A DNA stretch of 21,429 bases, taken from contig JAXJLD010000036.1 of assembly GCA_036297385.1 (NCBI GenBank), positions 1 to 21,429 of the forward strand, read 5' to 3'. Numbering within the stretch: position 1 is the first letter of the stretch; the number at the start of each line of letters is the position of its first letter. Positions 13,904-21,429 of this stretch are shown here, one piece after another. The notes beneath the pieces are model-generated. The model was given only the letters and a program-made list of their open reading frames with translations, had not been told where the DNA came from and did not search any database. The stretch is from Ventricola sp036297385 (GTDB lineage: Bacteria; Bacillota; Clostridia; Christensenellales; Aristaeellaceae). The translations under genes and the position numbers were made by a program.

Positions 13904-14650
13904 TCACTTACCCTCGCACCATTCGCGAATCATCTGGGCGGCGGAGCGCGTCATCTCACGGCTGAAATCGCAGTTCCACTTGCGCTTGGTAAACGCCAGA
14001 ATCCAGCGGTCAAACGCCTCATCGTCCAGCTCCTGCCGCTTCATGAGCATCTCGCGCATCTCCTGCGCATCCTGCTTGCGGTAGGTGTTTTCATGCACCA
14101 CATCCTCAAGCGCGAAGCGCGTCGGCTTCTTGCGCTCCATCTGGAACGCCGTCGGCTTGCCATACACCGCCATGCACACAGGCTTGACATATTCCGGCAG
14201 GCCGAGGATTTCGCGCTGCGTATCGCAATGCTCGATGATATCCCCGATGTAGCAGGAGCCATAGCCCAGCGAATCGGCGGCGACCACGGTGGCGTGCGCG
14301 GCGATGATCGTATCCGCCATCGCCAGCATGAGGTCACCCTCGCCCGGCGTGCGCAGCGCCTCGCCCAGCTCAAGCGTCTTAAACAGCTCAAACCAGCGGC
14401 GGTAATCCGCGCAGAACACCAGCACCAGCGGCGCAGTAGCGATGAACGGCTGGTTATCGCAGGACTTGGACAGCGCCAGCTTCTTCTCCGGGTCGGTCAC
14501 GTTGATGATCGTCCAGAGCGTCATGTTGCCCGCGCTGGGCGCCTGCACGGCGGCGTTCAGAATCGCCTCCACGTCCTCGCGCGGCATCGGCTCCTGCACG
14601 AACTGGCGAACGCTCTTGCGCTCCATCAGGAGCTTCATCGTCTCATTCAT
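13904..14650 (-). CDS. Nitroreductase family protein (FMN-dependent)
   Basis: The 248-residue flavoprotein has the nitroreductase FMN-binding patterns RKSVRQF (11-17) and APSAGNMTLWTIINV (38-52). Further on are a mid-region DTIIAAHATVVAADSLGYGSCYIGDI, typical of the FMN-contacting helix and loop, and LPEYVKPVCMAVYGKP. Such enzymes reduce nitro groups, quinones or enones with NAD(P)H; substrate is unknown. The start at 14650 follows GAGGAGG with a 9-base spacer and overlaps the rsmI stop by 8 bases. An open frame reaches further upstream inside rsmI but is not supported. It is the last gene of the valS-region operon; no clean terminator follows except the repeat hairpins. Confidence 0.92.
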   Translation of the reverse strand: MNETMKLLMERKSVRQFVQEPMPREDVEAILNAAVQAPSAGNMTLWTIINVTDPEKKLALSKSCDNQPFIATAPLVLVFCADYRRWFELFKTLELGEALRTPGEGDLMLAMADTIIAAHATVVAADSLGYGSCYIGDIIEHCDTQREILGLPEYVKPVCMAVYGKPTAFQMERKKPTRFALEDVVHENTYRKQDAQEMREMLMKRQELDDEAFDRWILAFTKRKWNCDFSREMTRSAAQMIREWCEGK

Positions 14651-15545
14651 CGGTCTCGTCCTCCTCTTCAAACGCATAGTCGGCCATTTGGTCATCCAGA
14701 AAGCGCTGCACGTTGGTACGCGCCCTGTATACATCATTGCGCTTATAGCCGCGCTCGGTCAGCGTCATCGCGGCCTGCCGCAGATCAAAGCCGCTGAGCA
14801 TCTCCTCCAGAAGCTGGGCCTCAAGGCTGGCGCTCGTCTGCTCGCGCTCTTCCGGCAGCGCCACATCGCTCATGTCCAGCACGAGGCAATATTCGCCCTT
14901 CTCTGCCTTCTCATTGGCCTCCAGCATGGAAAGCACCTCCTCCGCCGTGCCGCGGATGGTCTTTTCATGCAGCTTGGTCAAGTCACAGCTCGCGGAGATG
15001 CGGCAGCCGGGCAGCGTCTGCGCGATTGTGCGCACCAGCTCGATCACGCGGTGCGGGCTTTCATGCACCACGCCGATGGGCGTGCCGCTGCGCTTCATGG
15101 ACAGCAGCTTCTCGCGCAGCTCCTTCTTCTGCCGGGGCAGAAAGCCATAGAACGCAAACTCCCGCGTATCCATGCCGCTGACGCTCAGCGCACTGGCCAT
15201 GGCCGTCGGGCCGGGCACAGCCAGCACCTCCACCCCCAGCGCTGCCGCCTCGCGCACCAGCACGCTGCCGGGATCGCTGATGCAGGGCGTACCCGCATCG
15301 GTCACGACCGCAACGCTGAGATCCTCGTCCAGCATCCGCTGGGGCAGCGATGCCGCGCGATGCTCCTCGTTATGCTGATGGTTGGAGATGCACGGCGTAT
15401 CCACGCCAAAGTGATTGAGCAGCGCGCGCGTCACGCGCGTATCCTCCGCGGCGATCAGATCGACGCTTTTCAGCGTCTCCAGCGCACGCGGCGTGATGTC
15501 GTTCAGGTTGCCAATCGGCGTGGCAACGACGTAGAGCTTCGCCAT
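14643..15545 (-). CDS. rsmI: 16S rRNA (cytidine-1402-2'-O)-methyltransferase
   Basis: The 300-residue SAM-dependent methylase of the tetrapyrrole methylase fold adds a 2'-O-methyl group to C1402 of 16S rRNA in the decoding centre. Family signatures are LYVVATPIGNLNDITPRALETLK (4-26), AAEDTRVTRALLNHF, VVTDAGTPCISDPG (about 80-93) and VLAVPGPTAMASAL. A C-terminal acidic tail ends EEEDETDE. It lies 18 bp after rsmH, which methylates the same nucleotide on N4. The stop overlaps the start of the nitroreductase gene by 8 bases. Confidence 0.96.
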   Translation of the reverse strand: MAKLYVVATPIGNLNDITPRALETLKSVDLIAAEDTRVTRALLNHFGVDTPCISNHQHNEEHRAASLPQRMLDEDLSVAVVTDAGTPCISDPGSVLVREAAALGVEVLAVPGPTAMASALSVSGMDTREFAFYGFLPRQKKELREKLLSMKRSGTPIGVVHESPHRVIELVRTIAQTLPGCRISASCDLTKLHEKTIRGTAEEVLSMLEANEKAEKGEYCLVLDMSDVALPEEREQTSASLEAQLLEEMLSGFDLRQAAMTLTERGYKRNDVYRARTNVQRFLDDQMADYAFEEEDETDE

Positions 15546-15563
15546 GGTTTCCTCCTTTGCCCG

Positions 15564-16556
15564 TTACAGCTTCACGCAGCCGCGCAGCATGGCGCTTCGG
15601 CTTCGGGCGTTCACGGCGATTTCCTCCGCGCTCGGCTTCACGCCGCCGCCCCCCAGCACCTTCACCACCGGCTTCTTCCCGCAGATGCACACCGGAATCT
15701 TGGGCGGGCAGGTGCAGGGATTCGCCAGCCGCCTCAAGGTCTGCTTGACGATGCGATCCTCCAGCGAGTGGAACGTCAGCACGGCCAAATGGCCGCCGGG
15801 ACGCAGCAGATCCACCATATCCTCCAGCGCCGTGCGCAGCGGGTCAAGCTCATCGTTGACCGCGATGCGCAGCGCCTGAAACGTCCTGCGTGCGCTGTGT
15901 CCGCTGTCCTGCATACGCACCTTTTTGGGAATCGCCGCATCGACGCACGCCACCAGATCCGCCGTCGTCTCCAGCGGCTTCCTTTCGCGATGCTCCACGA
16001 TGATCTCTGCGATGCGCACCGCCCACTTTTCCTCCGCATATTCGCGCAGGATGCGGGCAATCTCCGCCTTCGGCCATGTGTTTACAATCTCCCGCGCGGT
16101 CAGCGCCTGATCCTGATCCATGCGCATATCCAGCGGCGCATCCGCATGGTAGGAGAAGCCGCGCTCCGCCGTATCGAGCTGATAGCTCGATACGCCCAGA
16201 TCAATCATCATGCCGTCGATCTGCGTCACGCCCGCCTGCGCCAGCAGCGCCTTCACATCGTGAAAATTGCCCTTGACCGCGGTGAAATTGCCCGCGCCGC
16301 CCAGCCGCGCCGTCGCGGCGGCAAGCGCATCGTTATCGCGGTCGATGCCATAGAGATGGCCCGTGCCGCCCAGCCTGCGCAGAATCTCCGCGCTGTGTCC
16401 GCCGCCGCCGAGCGTGCCATCCACATACACGCCGCCCATGCGCACATCCAGCATATCCACCGTTTCCTCCAGCATCACGCTCAGGTGGCGAAACCGCTCG
16501 CCCTCCTGCGCGATGCGCTGGCTGTCGATCTGCTCGGTTTTAGAATCAAATGACAT
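15564..16556 (-). CDS. rsmH: 16S rRNA (cytosine-1402-N4)-methyltransferase
   Basis: The 330-residue SAM-dependent enzyme (also called MraW) makes m4C1402 in 16S rRNA. It has the SAM-binding loop VDGTLGGGGHS (45-55), GIDRDNDAL, MIDLGVSSYQLD, the DMRMD core and the C-terminal LTFHSLEDRIVKQ. The segment NPCTCPPKIPVCICGKKP near the C-terminus carries four cysteines. The start at 16556 overlaps folC by 11 bases and follows AAAAGGAG with a 7-base spacer. This gives about 20 extra residues before the usual FRHLSVMLEE start, so an internal start is possible. In most bacteria this gene is in the dcw cell-division cluster after mraZ; here it sits between folC and rsmI. Confidence 0.95.
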   Translation of the reverse strand: MSFDSKTEQIDSQRIAQEGERFRHLSVMLEETVDMLDVRMGGVYVDGTLGGGGHSAEILRRLGGTGHLYGIDRDNDALAAATARLGGAGNFTAVKGNFHDVKALLAQAGVTQIDGMMIDLGVSSYQLDTAERGFSYHADAPLDMRMDQDQALTAREIVNTWPKAEIARILREYAEEKWAVRIAEIIVEHRERKPLETTADLVACVDAAIPKKVRMQDSGHSARRTFQALRIAVNDELDPLRTALEDMVDLLRPGGHLAVLTFHSLEDRIVKQTLRRLANPCTCPPKIPVCICGKKPVVKVLGGGGVKPSAEEIAVNARSRSAMLRGCVKL

Positions 16557-17835
16557 CCGAAAACTCCTTTTCCCGCCGCAGCATCGTGCGGATTGCGCCC
16601 ACCAGATACAGCGAGCCCGCAGCCAGCACCACGCCCTCCGGCCCAGCCAATGCGCGGGCGTGCTCCAGCGCCTGCGCAGGGGTCTTGTCCACATAGGCAC
16701 GCAGCCCCTGCTGCTCAAACGTCTGTGCCAGCGCCTCTGCCTCCAGCGCACGCGGCACCTCCGGCTGCGTAGCCACCACACACCGCACGCGCGTGCTCAG
16801 CCGCTTCGCCATCTGCGTTACATCCTTATCTGCCATCATGCCGCTGAGCAGCACCACCTTCTCGCGGGGCAGCCATGCGTCGCAGTAGGCACACAGGGCG
16901 CGTACACCGGGATCGTTATGTGCGCCGTCCAGCAGAATATGACCGAAGTACTCCAGCCGTCCCGGCCAGCGCACATCTGCCAAAGCCGTGCGGATGGCGT
17001 CCATCGGCACATTAAACCCTTGATGCCTCAGCACCGCCAGTGCGCCCAGCGCCGCGCAGGCATTCTCCGCCTGATGCCGTCCACACAGCGATACGGTCAT
17101 GTTCCGAACGGTTTCGCCCGGCAGCTCCGTGTCAAACGTCACGCTCCGGATATCCTCGCGCACATTCTGCGCCTCCGGCTCCAGCACGGGGAGGTTCATT
17201 CCCTTAGCCGCCGCCAGCAGCACGCGCCGCGCCGCTTTTTCCTGCCGTCCCAGCACCACGGGTACACCGCGCTTCATGATCCCCGCCTTTTCCAGCGCAA
17301 TCTCCTCGATGGTATCGCCCAGAAAATGCATATGATCCATGCCTACCTCGGTGATGACGCTGACGAGCGGGTGAATGATGTTCGTGGGATCGAGCCGACC
17401 GCCAAGACCAACCTCGATGATCGCCACATCCACCTTCTCCTGCGCGAACGCGAGGAACGCCAGCGCCGTTCCCAGCTCAAACTCGGTGACACATATGCCC
17501 TCGGCGCGGCAGTTCTCCACCGCAGGCCACACGCGCTCCACCAGCTCCGCCAGTTTATCGCCAACGATCGGCACCCCATCGATGCGGATACGCTCGTTGT
17601 AGCACTCGATATAGGGCGAGGTGTACAGGCCGGTCTTGTACCCGGCCTCGCGCAGCGCACGCTCAATCATCGCGCAGCACGAGCCTTTGCCGTTCGTTCC
17701 AGCGACGTGGACAGTCGGCATTGCCGCCTGCACGTTGCCCAGCCGCGCCATCAGCGCGCGCATATTGGTCAGCCCCTCCTTTTTCCCGGAGGGATACACG
17801 CTGTGAATCCTCTCAATGGCCTCCGCTTCGGTCAT
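16546..17835 (-). CDS. folC: Bifunctional folylpolyglutamate synthase / dihydrofolate synthase
   Basis: The 429-residue ATP-dependent Mur-ligase-like enzyme adds glutamate to dihydropteroate or to folates, keeping folate in the cell. Motifs are the P-loop HVAGTNGKGS (43-52), TSPYIECYNERIRIDG, the omega-loop VGLGGRLDPTN and the second-domain LDGAHNDPG. The length matches the family. The ATG follows AAAGGAGA, which itself begins a few bases after the U-tract of a strong hairpin terminator, so little folC mRNA can come from valS unless that hairpin is overridden. It overlaps rsmH by 11 bases. Valyl-tRNA synthetase followed by FolC is a common Firmicutes gene order. Confidence 0.95.
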   Translation of the reverse strand: MTEAEAIERIHSVYPSGKKEGLTNMRALMARLGNVQAAMPTVHVAGTNGKGSCCAMIERALREAGYKTGLYTSPYIECYNERIRIDGVPIVGDKLAELVERVWPAVENCRAEGICVTEFELGTALAFLAFAQEKVDVAIIEVGLGGRLDPTNIIHPLVSVITEVGMDHMHFLGDTIEEIALEKAGIMKRGVPVVLGRQEKAARRVLLAAAKGMNLPVLEPEAQNVREDIRSVTFDTELPGETVRNMTVSLCGRHQAENACAALGALAVLRHQGFNVPMDAIRTALADVRWPGRLEYFGHILLDGAHNDPGVRALCAYCDAWLPREKVVLLSGMMADKDVTQMAKRLSTRVRCVVATQPEVPRALEAEALAQTFEQQGLRAYVDKTPAQALEHARALAGPEGVVLAAGSLYLVGAIRTMLRREKEFSDVI

Positions 17836-17852
17836 GCGCCCATCTCCTTTTG

Positions 17853-17913
17853 AAAAAACGCCGCCGTCCGCCTTCGCCGCCCCCTCAAAAGGGGAGGCAA
17901 GGCGGGCGGCGGC
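17853..17913 (-). terminator. Strong hairpin terminator between valS and folC
   Basis: Bases 17860-17874 pair with 17899-17913 (15 bp, one G-U). Shorter helices (17876-17878/17896-17898 and CCCC/GGGG) continue toward a TCAAAA loop. On the minus strand the stem is followed by GTTTTTTC, the form of an intrinsic terminator. The folC ribosome binding site begins right after the U-tract. Confidence 0.75.
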
Positions 17914-17920
17914 TCAGAAA

Positions 17921-20629
17921 TCACATATTCTTCAGATCATCCAGGCGCGCATTGAGCTTGACGAGCTTATCCTTCAGCACATCCAGCTTCGCCTTCTCCT
18001 GCTCCACAAGCTGTGCAGGTGCTTTGGCGAGGAAGCCCGGGTTGTTCAGCTTGCCCTCGGCGCGCTGAATGTCGCGCTCCACGCTCTCGCGTTCCTTGGT
18101 CAGGCGGGCAATCTCCTTGTCCACATCGACCAGATCGCCCAGCGGGATGAACAGCTCCGCCGCCTCGGACACCGCGGAGACCGTCTTGCCCTCCGCCGCC
18201 TCATCCGCGCCCAGCAGCTTCATCTCGCTCACCCATGCCATGCGCTTGAGGTACTCCTCCGCGCCGGCCATGGCGTGCGCCCAACCTTCCTTCGGGCGAA
18301 CCATCAGGTGTGCGCGCTTGCCCACGGCCACGTTCATCTCTGCCCGCAGGTTGCGCACCGCGCGGATGACGTCCATCACGCCCTCCATCTCGCGCGCCGC
18401 CTCCGGGAACACCAGCGCCGCATCCTGCGTCGGCCAATCCGCGAGCATGATGGTGCCCTCGGTCGCCGGAATGTGGCGATACACCGCATCGGTGATGAAC
18501 GGCATGAACGGATGGAGCATCTTGAGCAGGCAGATCAGCACATGGCGCAGCACGGCGCAGGTCGCGCGGCGTGCCTCCTCATCGCTGCCGTTCAGGGTCA
18601 CCTTGGACAGCTCAATGTACCAGTCGCAGAACTCATTCCACGCAAAATCGTAGATCTTCTGCGCGGCCATGCCCAGATCATAGTCCTCAAAGTGCGCGGT
18701 GACCTCGCGGATGGTCTCGTCCAGACGGGTGAGAATCCACTTGTCCGCCGCAGAGAACGTCTTGCCCTCCAGCGCTTCCGCCGCATCGCCCAGATTCATC
18801 AGCACAAAGCGGCTGGCATTCCAGATCTTGTTGGCGAAGTTGCGCGCGGATTCCACTTTGTCCGTGGAGAAGCGCATATCGTTGCCCGGAGAGACGCTCA
18901 TCACCAGCGAGGTACGCAGCGCGTCCGCGCCGTACTGGTCGATGATCTCCAGCGGATCGACGCCGTTGCCCAGCGACTTGCTCATCTTGCGGCCCAGCGC
19001 GTCGCGCACCAGTCCGTGAATCAGCACGGTGTGGAACGGGGTCTGTCCCTCCATCTCCTCAAGGCCCATGGTAATCATGCGGGAAACCCAGAAGGTGATG
19101 ATGTCATAGCCGGTCACCAGCACATCGGTCGGGTAGAAATACTGGAGATCTTCGGTCTGATCCGGCCAGCCGAGCGTGGAGAACGGCCAGAGCGCGGAGG
19201 AGAACCAGGTATCCAGCACGTCCTCATCCTGATGGATGTTCTTGGAGCCGCACTTCTTGCAGCAGCACGGGTCCTCGCGCTCGACCATCATCTCGCCGCA
19301 GTCATCGCAGTACCAGACCGGGATGCGGTGACCCCACCAGAGCTGGCGGGACACGCACCAGTCGCGGATGTTCTCCATCCAGTTCATATAGTTCTTGGTG
19401 AAGCGCTCCGGCACAAACTGCGTCCTGCCGCTCTTCACCGCCTCGATGGCCGGGCGGGTCAGGGGCTTCATGTCCACAAACCACTGCTTGGACACCATCG
19501 GCTCGATGGTGGTATGGCAGCGGTAGCAGGTGCCCACCTCGTGCTTGAGCGGCTCAATCTTCTTGAGCAGCCCCAGCGCCTCCAGATCCGCCACGATGGC
19601 CTTGCGCGCCTCCATGGTGGTCATACCGGCATACTTGCCGCAGTCCAGCACCACCGGCTCGCCCACAGCCGCCTTGCCGGAGGCAAACAGCTCGTCGTTG
19701 GCGGCCTTGTCCGCCGCGCCGGTCATGTGGCCGTCATCGGTGAACACGCGCACCAGCGGCAGGCCGTGGCGCTGGCCCACCTCAAAGTCGTTCGGGTCGT
19801 GCGCCGGGGTGATCTTCACCACGCCGGTTCCCTTAGTCATGTCCGCGTGCTCGTCGCAGACGATCGGGATCTCCTTGTCAATCAGCGGCAGCATGACGTG
19901 GCAGCCGTGCAGGTGCGCATAGCGCGGGTCCTCTGCATTGATGGCCACGGCGGTATCGCCCAGCATGGTCTCCGGGCGGGTCGTCGCCAGCTCCAGCATC
20001 TCGCCGGTCTCCTTGACCGGGTAGAGCAGGTGCCAGAAGTGGCTGTCCTGCTCCTTGTACTCCACCTCCGCATCGGAAATGGAGGTCTGGCAGCAGGGGC
20101 ACCAGTTGACCATGCGCGCGCCGCGGTACATCAGGCCCTTTTCATACAGGCGGCAGAATGTCTCGCGGACGGCCTTGGAGCAGCCCTCGTCCATGGTGAA
20201 GCGCTCGCGGCTCCAATCGCAGGAGACGCCCATGCGGCGCTGCTGATGGACGATGCGTCCGCCGTAATCCTTCTTCCACTGCCATGCGCGCTCGAGGAAC
20301 TTCTCGCGTCCCAGCGTCTCCTTGGTCAGCCCTTCCTTGGCCATCGCCTCCACGATCTTGACCTCCGTGGCGATGGCGGCATGGTCAGTACCCGGCAGCC
20401 AGAGGGTCGGATCACCCTTCATGCGGTGATAGCGGATGAGCGCATCCTGCAGGGTGCAGTCCATGGCGTGACCCATGTGAAGCTGACCGGTGATGTTGGG
20501 CGGCGGCATCACGATGGTAAAGGGCTTCTTGCCCTCCACGCGGTGCGCGGTGAACGCGCCGGACGTCTCCCACTCCTTATACAGGTCATCCTCGATGGCC
20601 TGCGGATTATAGGCCTTTTCCATATCCAT
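17921..20629 (-). CDS. valS: Valine--tRNA ligase
   Basis: The 902-residue class I synthetase charges tRNA-Val. It has the HIGH-type motif HMGH (51-54), the CP1 editing domain (about 190-340, with GTGVVKITPAHDPNDFEVG), a zinc-ribbon-like cysteine set (WYCDDCGEM and CKKCGSKN), DVLDTWFSSALWPFS and KMSKS (548-552). The C-terminal coiled coil (about 835-900, VDVDKEIARLTKERESVE) is the ValRS arm that grips the tRNA. The start follows GGGAGAG with a 7-base spacer; a Met two codons later is also possible. It is controlled by the upstream valine T-box and preceded by a small membrane protein gene. Confidence 0.97.
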   Translation of the reverse strand: MDMEKAYNPQAIEDDLYKEWETSGAFTAHRVEGKKPFTIVMPPPNITGQLHMGHAMDCTLQDALIRYHRMKGDPTLWLPGTDHAAIATEVKIVEAMAKEGLTKETLGREKFLERAWQWKKDYGGRIVHQQRRMGVSCDWSRERFTMDEGCSKAVRETFCRLYEKGLMYRGARMVNWCPCCQTSISDAEVEYKEQDSHFWHLLYPVKETGEMLELATTRPETMLGDTAVAINAEDPRYAHLHGCHVMLPLIDKEIPIVCDEHADMTKGTGVVKITPAHDPNDFEVGQRHGLPLVRVFTDDGHMTGAADKAANDELFASGKAAVGEPVVLDCGKYAGMTTMEARKAIVADLEALGLLKKIEPLKHEVGTCYRCHTTIEPMVSKQWFVDMKPLTRPAIEAVKSGRTQFVPERFTKNYMNWMENIRDWCVSRQLWWGHRIPVWYCDDCGEMMVEREDPCCCKKCGSKNIHQDEDVLDTWFSSALWPFSTLGWPDQTEDLQYFYPTDVLVTGYDIITFWVSRMITMGLEEMEGQTPFHTVLIHGLVRDALGRKMSKSLGNGVDPLEIIDQYGADALRTSLVMSVSPGNDMRFSTDKVESARNFANKIWNASRFVLMNLGDAAEALEGKTFSAADKWILTRLDETIREVTAHFEDYDLGMAAQKIYDFAWNEFCDWYIELSKVTLNGSDEEARRATCAVLRHVLICLLKMLHPFMPFITDAVYRHIPATEGTIMLADWPTQDAALVFPEAAREMEGVMDVIRAVRNLRAEMNVAVGKRAHLMVRPKEGWAHAMAGAEEYLKRMAWVSEMKLLGADEAAEGKTVSAVSEAAELFIPLGDLVDVDKEIARLTKERESVERDIQRAEGKLNNPGFLAKAPAQLVEQEKAKLDVLKDKLVKLNARLDDLKNM

Positions 20630-20695
20630 AGCAAAACTCTCCCTTTCCGATTTTCGATCGTTTGTCTTTTCTCTTTATGGCGAATTCAGTCAGGC

Positions 20696-20863
20696 TTACG
20701 CGATGAACACCAGAATTGCGCCGGCAAATGCCAAGAACGTCCCCAGCAAGCGCATGGGCTGGACGTTTTTCTTGTTCTTGCACACGCCGTCCGCGAAAAA
20801 GCCCAAAAATGCGCCGACCACCAGCAGCGTGATCCCGGGGATCATCTCCGTGCTGAAGTTCAT
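20696..20863 (-). CDS. Small two-helix membrane protein in the valS operon, 55 aa
   Basis: Not recognised as a named family. The product has two hydrophobic segments (about 8-24, IPGITLLVVGAFLGFFA, and 39-55, LLGTFLAFAGAILVFIA) joined by a short basic loop with KNKKNV, so both ends are probably on the same side of the membrane. The ATG at 20863 is preferred over one at 20869 because GGGAGG then has a 6-base spacer. It is the first gene after the T-box terminator and lies 66 bp before valS, so it should be induced together with valS when valine-tRNA is uncharged. Why a membrane protein shares that control is not obvious. Confidence 0.7.
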   Translation of the reverse strand: MNFSTEMIPGITLLVVGAFLGFFADGVCKNKKNVQPMRLLGTFLAFAGAILVFIA

Positions 20864-20886
20864 GCCCATCCTCCCTCTCCACCGAA

Positions 20887-20929
20887 ATAAAAAACAAGCG
20901 CTCCGTCCCAAAGGACGCAAGAGCGCTTG
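20887..20929 (-). terminator. T-box terminator hairpin
   Basis: CAAGCGCTC (20895-20903) pairs with GAGCGCTTG (20921-20929), with CGTCC/GGACG stacked inside. The minus-strand side ends in TGTTTTTTATT. The antiterminator alternative uses the T-box sequence immediately upstream. Confidence 0.85.
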
Positions 20930-21143
20930 CGTGGTACCACCTTTTTTTACGCCTGCCGTGCGGCAGACGCCTCCATACGCTGTATCGGGCGCACCCGTGC
21001 AGGCTGAGCGGCAACGACCTCACCTGCTCCCTCCAAAGCGACATTCCGTGCGCATCCTTCCTGGGCGGCCTTGCAGCCTGTGGGCCGCCCTCTCTGATGG
21101 CGCTGCGCACGTACTCCTCTTTTTCAACGGGGACAATATATAT
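20887..21143 (-). promoter_or_regulatory. Valine T-box riboswitch leader
   Basis: On the minus strand the conserved T-box AAAGGTGGTACCACGC lies around 20948-20929. It contains the GGT bulge that pairs with the uncharged tRNA acceptor end, and the terminator hairpin follows directly. Upstream is the stem I region, with AGAGGAGTACGTGCGC near the start and GGAATGTCGC on its 3' side. The likely specifier codon is GTC (valine) at 21042-21040. The expected response is read-through when uncharged tRNA-Val is bound. The GTC reading is by eye; the valS target agrees with it. Confidence 0.88.
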
Positions 21144-21147
21144 GGGT

Positions 21148-21176
21148 ATTATATCGTGGTTCTATGGCGTTGTCAA
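21148..21176 (-). promoter_or_regulatory. Promoter of the T-box / valS operon
   Basis: Perfect TTGACA (21176-21171) and TATAAT (21153-21148) on the minus strand with a 17-bp spacer, just upstream of the T-box leader. Confidence 0.9.
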
Positions 21177-21246
21177 TTGCTATTTTCCGCCTCGCTCAGC
21201 CACCCTTGTTCATATTCTAGGTGCTTTATACAGTACCCAGCGTGCC

Positions 21247-21284
21247 TTGCGATTTCCGACATTCCTCCTGACGATTTCCGCCAG
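21247..21284. repeat. Repeat fragment shared with 2232-2267
   Basis: TGCGATTTCCGAC and a following CCTG...TTCCGCCA match the insert of the repeat copy at 2155-2343 in about 30 of 36 bases. The rest of 21181-21350 shows no supported gene; a 40-codon minus-strand frame (21332-21210) crosses it without a ribosome binding site. Confidence 0.45.
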
Positions 21285-21352
21285 CGCAGCAGCCAGCACG
21301 AAAAAAGGAGCTGCGTTTGCAGCCAATGTCATTAAGTTAAGATAAACTCTCT

Positions 21353-21392
21353 AAAGAGCAGCATTAAAGAAAGCATATGCTGCTCTTTTTTT
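21353..21392 (+). terminator. Intrinsic terminator near the right edge
   Basis: AAAGAGCAGCAT (21353-21364) pairs with ATGCTGCTCTTT (21377-21388), followed by more T up to 21392. The U-tract faces the plus strand, but no plus-strand gene is visible ahead of it. On the minus strand the trailing T-run is weak. Confidence 0.7.
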
Positions 21393-21411
21393 ACGATTTT
21401 TCAGAAAAGCC

Positions 21412-21429
21412 TTGACATAACACAAAAAA
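21412..21429 (+). promoter_or_regulatory. -35 box of a promoter cut by the window edge
   Basis: A perfect TTGACA at 21412-21417 is followed by an A-rich stretch up to the end. The -10 box would fall just beyond the window, so a plus-strand gene probably follows. Confidence 0.4.

Noticed and set aside
17816..20890. A 1024-codon open frame on the plus strand, antisense to valS
   Set aside because: Its product is rich in His, Arg, Ala and Leu with no domain, and the opposite strand encodes a complete ValRS with all motifs. It is a by-product of GC-rich third positions. The same holds for the long plus-strand frames over rsmI/rsmH (14442-16553), folC (16363-17853), phosphohexomutase (6401-7900), hprK (5362-6540) and lysR (9439-10920).
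21210..21332. A 40-codon minus-strand ORF
   Set aside because: It has no ribosome binding site and partly reads the repeat fragment also seen at 2232-2267, so it is more likely a chance frame in repeat sequence.

Overview
The window looks like a chromosomal segment of a Gram-positive, fairly GC-rich anaerobe of the class Clostridia, probably a gut lineage. Supporting signs are a T-box leader in front of valS, an sdpR/sdpI pair, HPr kinase, a MetNIQ transporter with a C-terminal NIL domain, AGGAGG-type ribosome binding sites and TTGACA/TATAAT promoters. I cannot name the genus. Most genes are on the minus strand and sit in tightly packed, often overlapping operons.

Left part (1-3550), more accessory in character. 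It opens with a foldable, probably non-coding RNA (1-105), then a 54-residue membrane protein, tRNA-Leu(CAA) with its own promoter and terminator, a small CD3324-family DNA-binding protein behind palindromic operators and competing leader hairpins, and an Ntn-hydrolase with an N-terminal cysteine whose C-terminus runs into a repeat. The sdpR-sdpI operon follows (minus strand), with two well-formed 24-bp operators around its promoter.

Sugar-phosphate block (8004 down to 3482, minus strand). A 21-codon leader ORF, a phosphohexomutase, HPr kinase/phosphorylase (hprK), a ROK glucokinase and a class A beta-lactamase-like protein without an export signal end at a strong terminator. The block joins hexose phosphorylation, hexose-phosphate isomerisation and control of the PTS protein HPr.

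Central part (8166-13574). A minus-strand operon encodes a LysR regulator, a HAD phosphatase and a secreted peptidoglycan-binding protein. Divergent to it is metN-metI-metQ, a methionine importer, on the plus strand. A dyad typical of LysR boxes lies at about -66 of the metN promoter, so the LysR protein is a good candidate regulator of metNIQ. A GC-rich terminator closes metQ. A block of modular multi-hairpin repeats follows, related to pieces at 2155, 8041 and 21247.

Right part (21180 down to 13904, minus strand). A valine T-box leader controls a 55-residue two-helix membrane protein and valS. After a strong terminator-like hairpin come folC, rsmH, rsmI and a nitroreductase, all overlapping or nearly so. 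RsmH and RsmI modify the same 16S rRNA nucleotide, so their pairing is functionally coherent. The window ends in a plus-strand terminator and the -35 box of a promoter for something beyond the edge.

I found no IS element, CRISPR array, phage or defence system. The points most worth following are the modular repeat, the 1-105 RNA, the leader of the CD3324 gene, the sdpR operators and the hairpin before folC.
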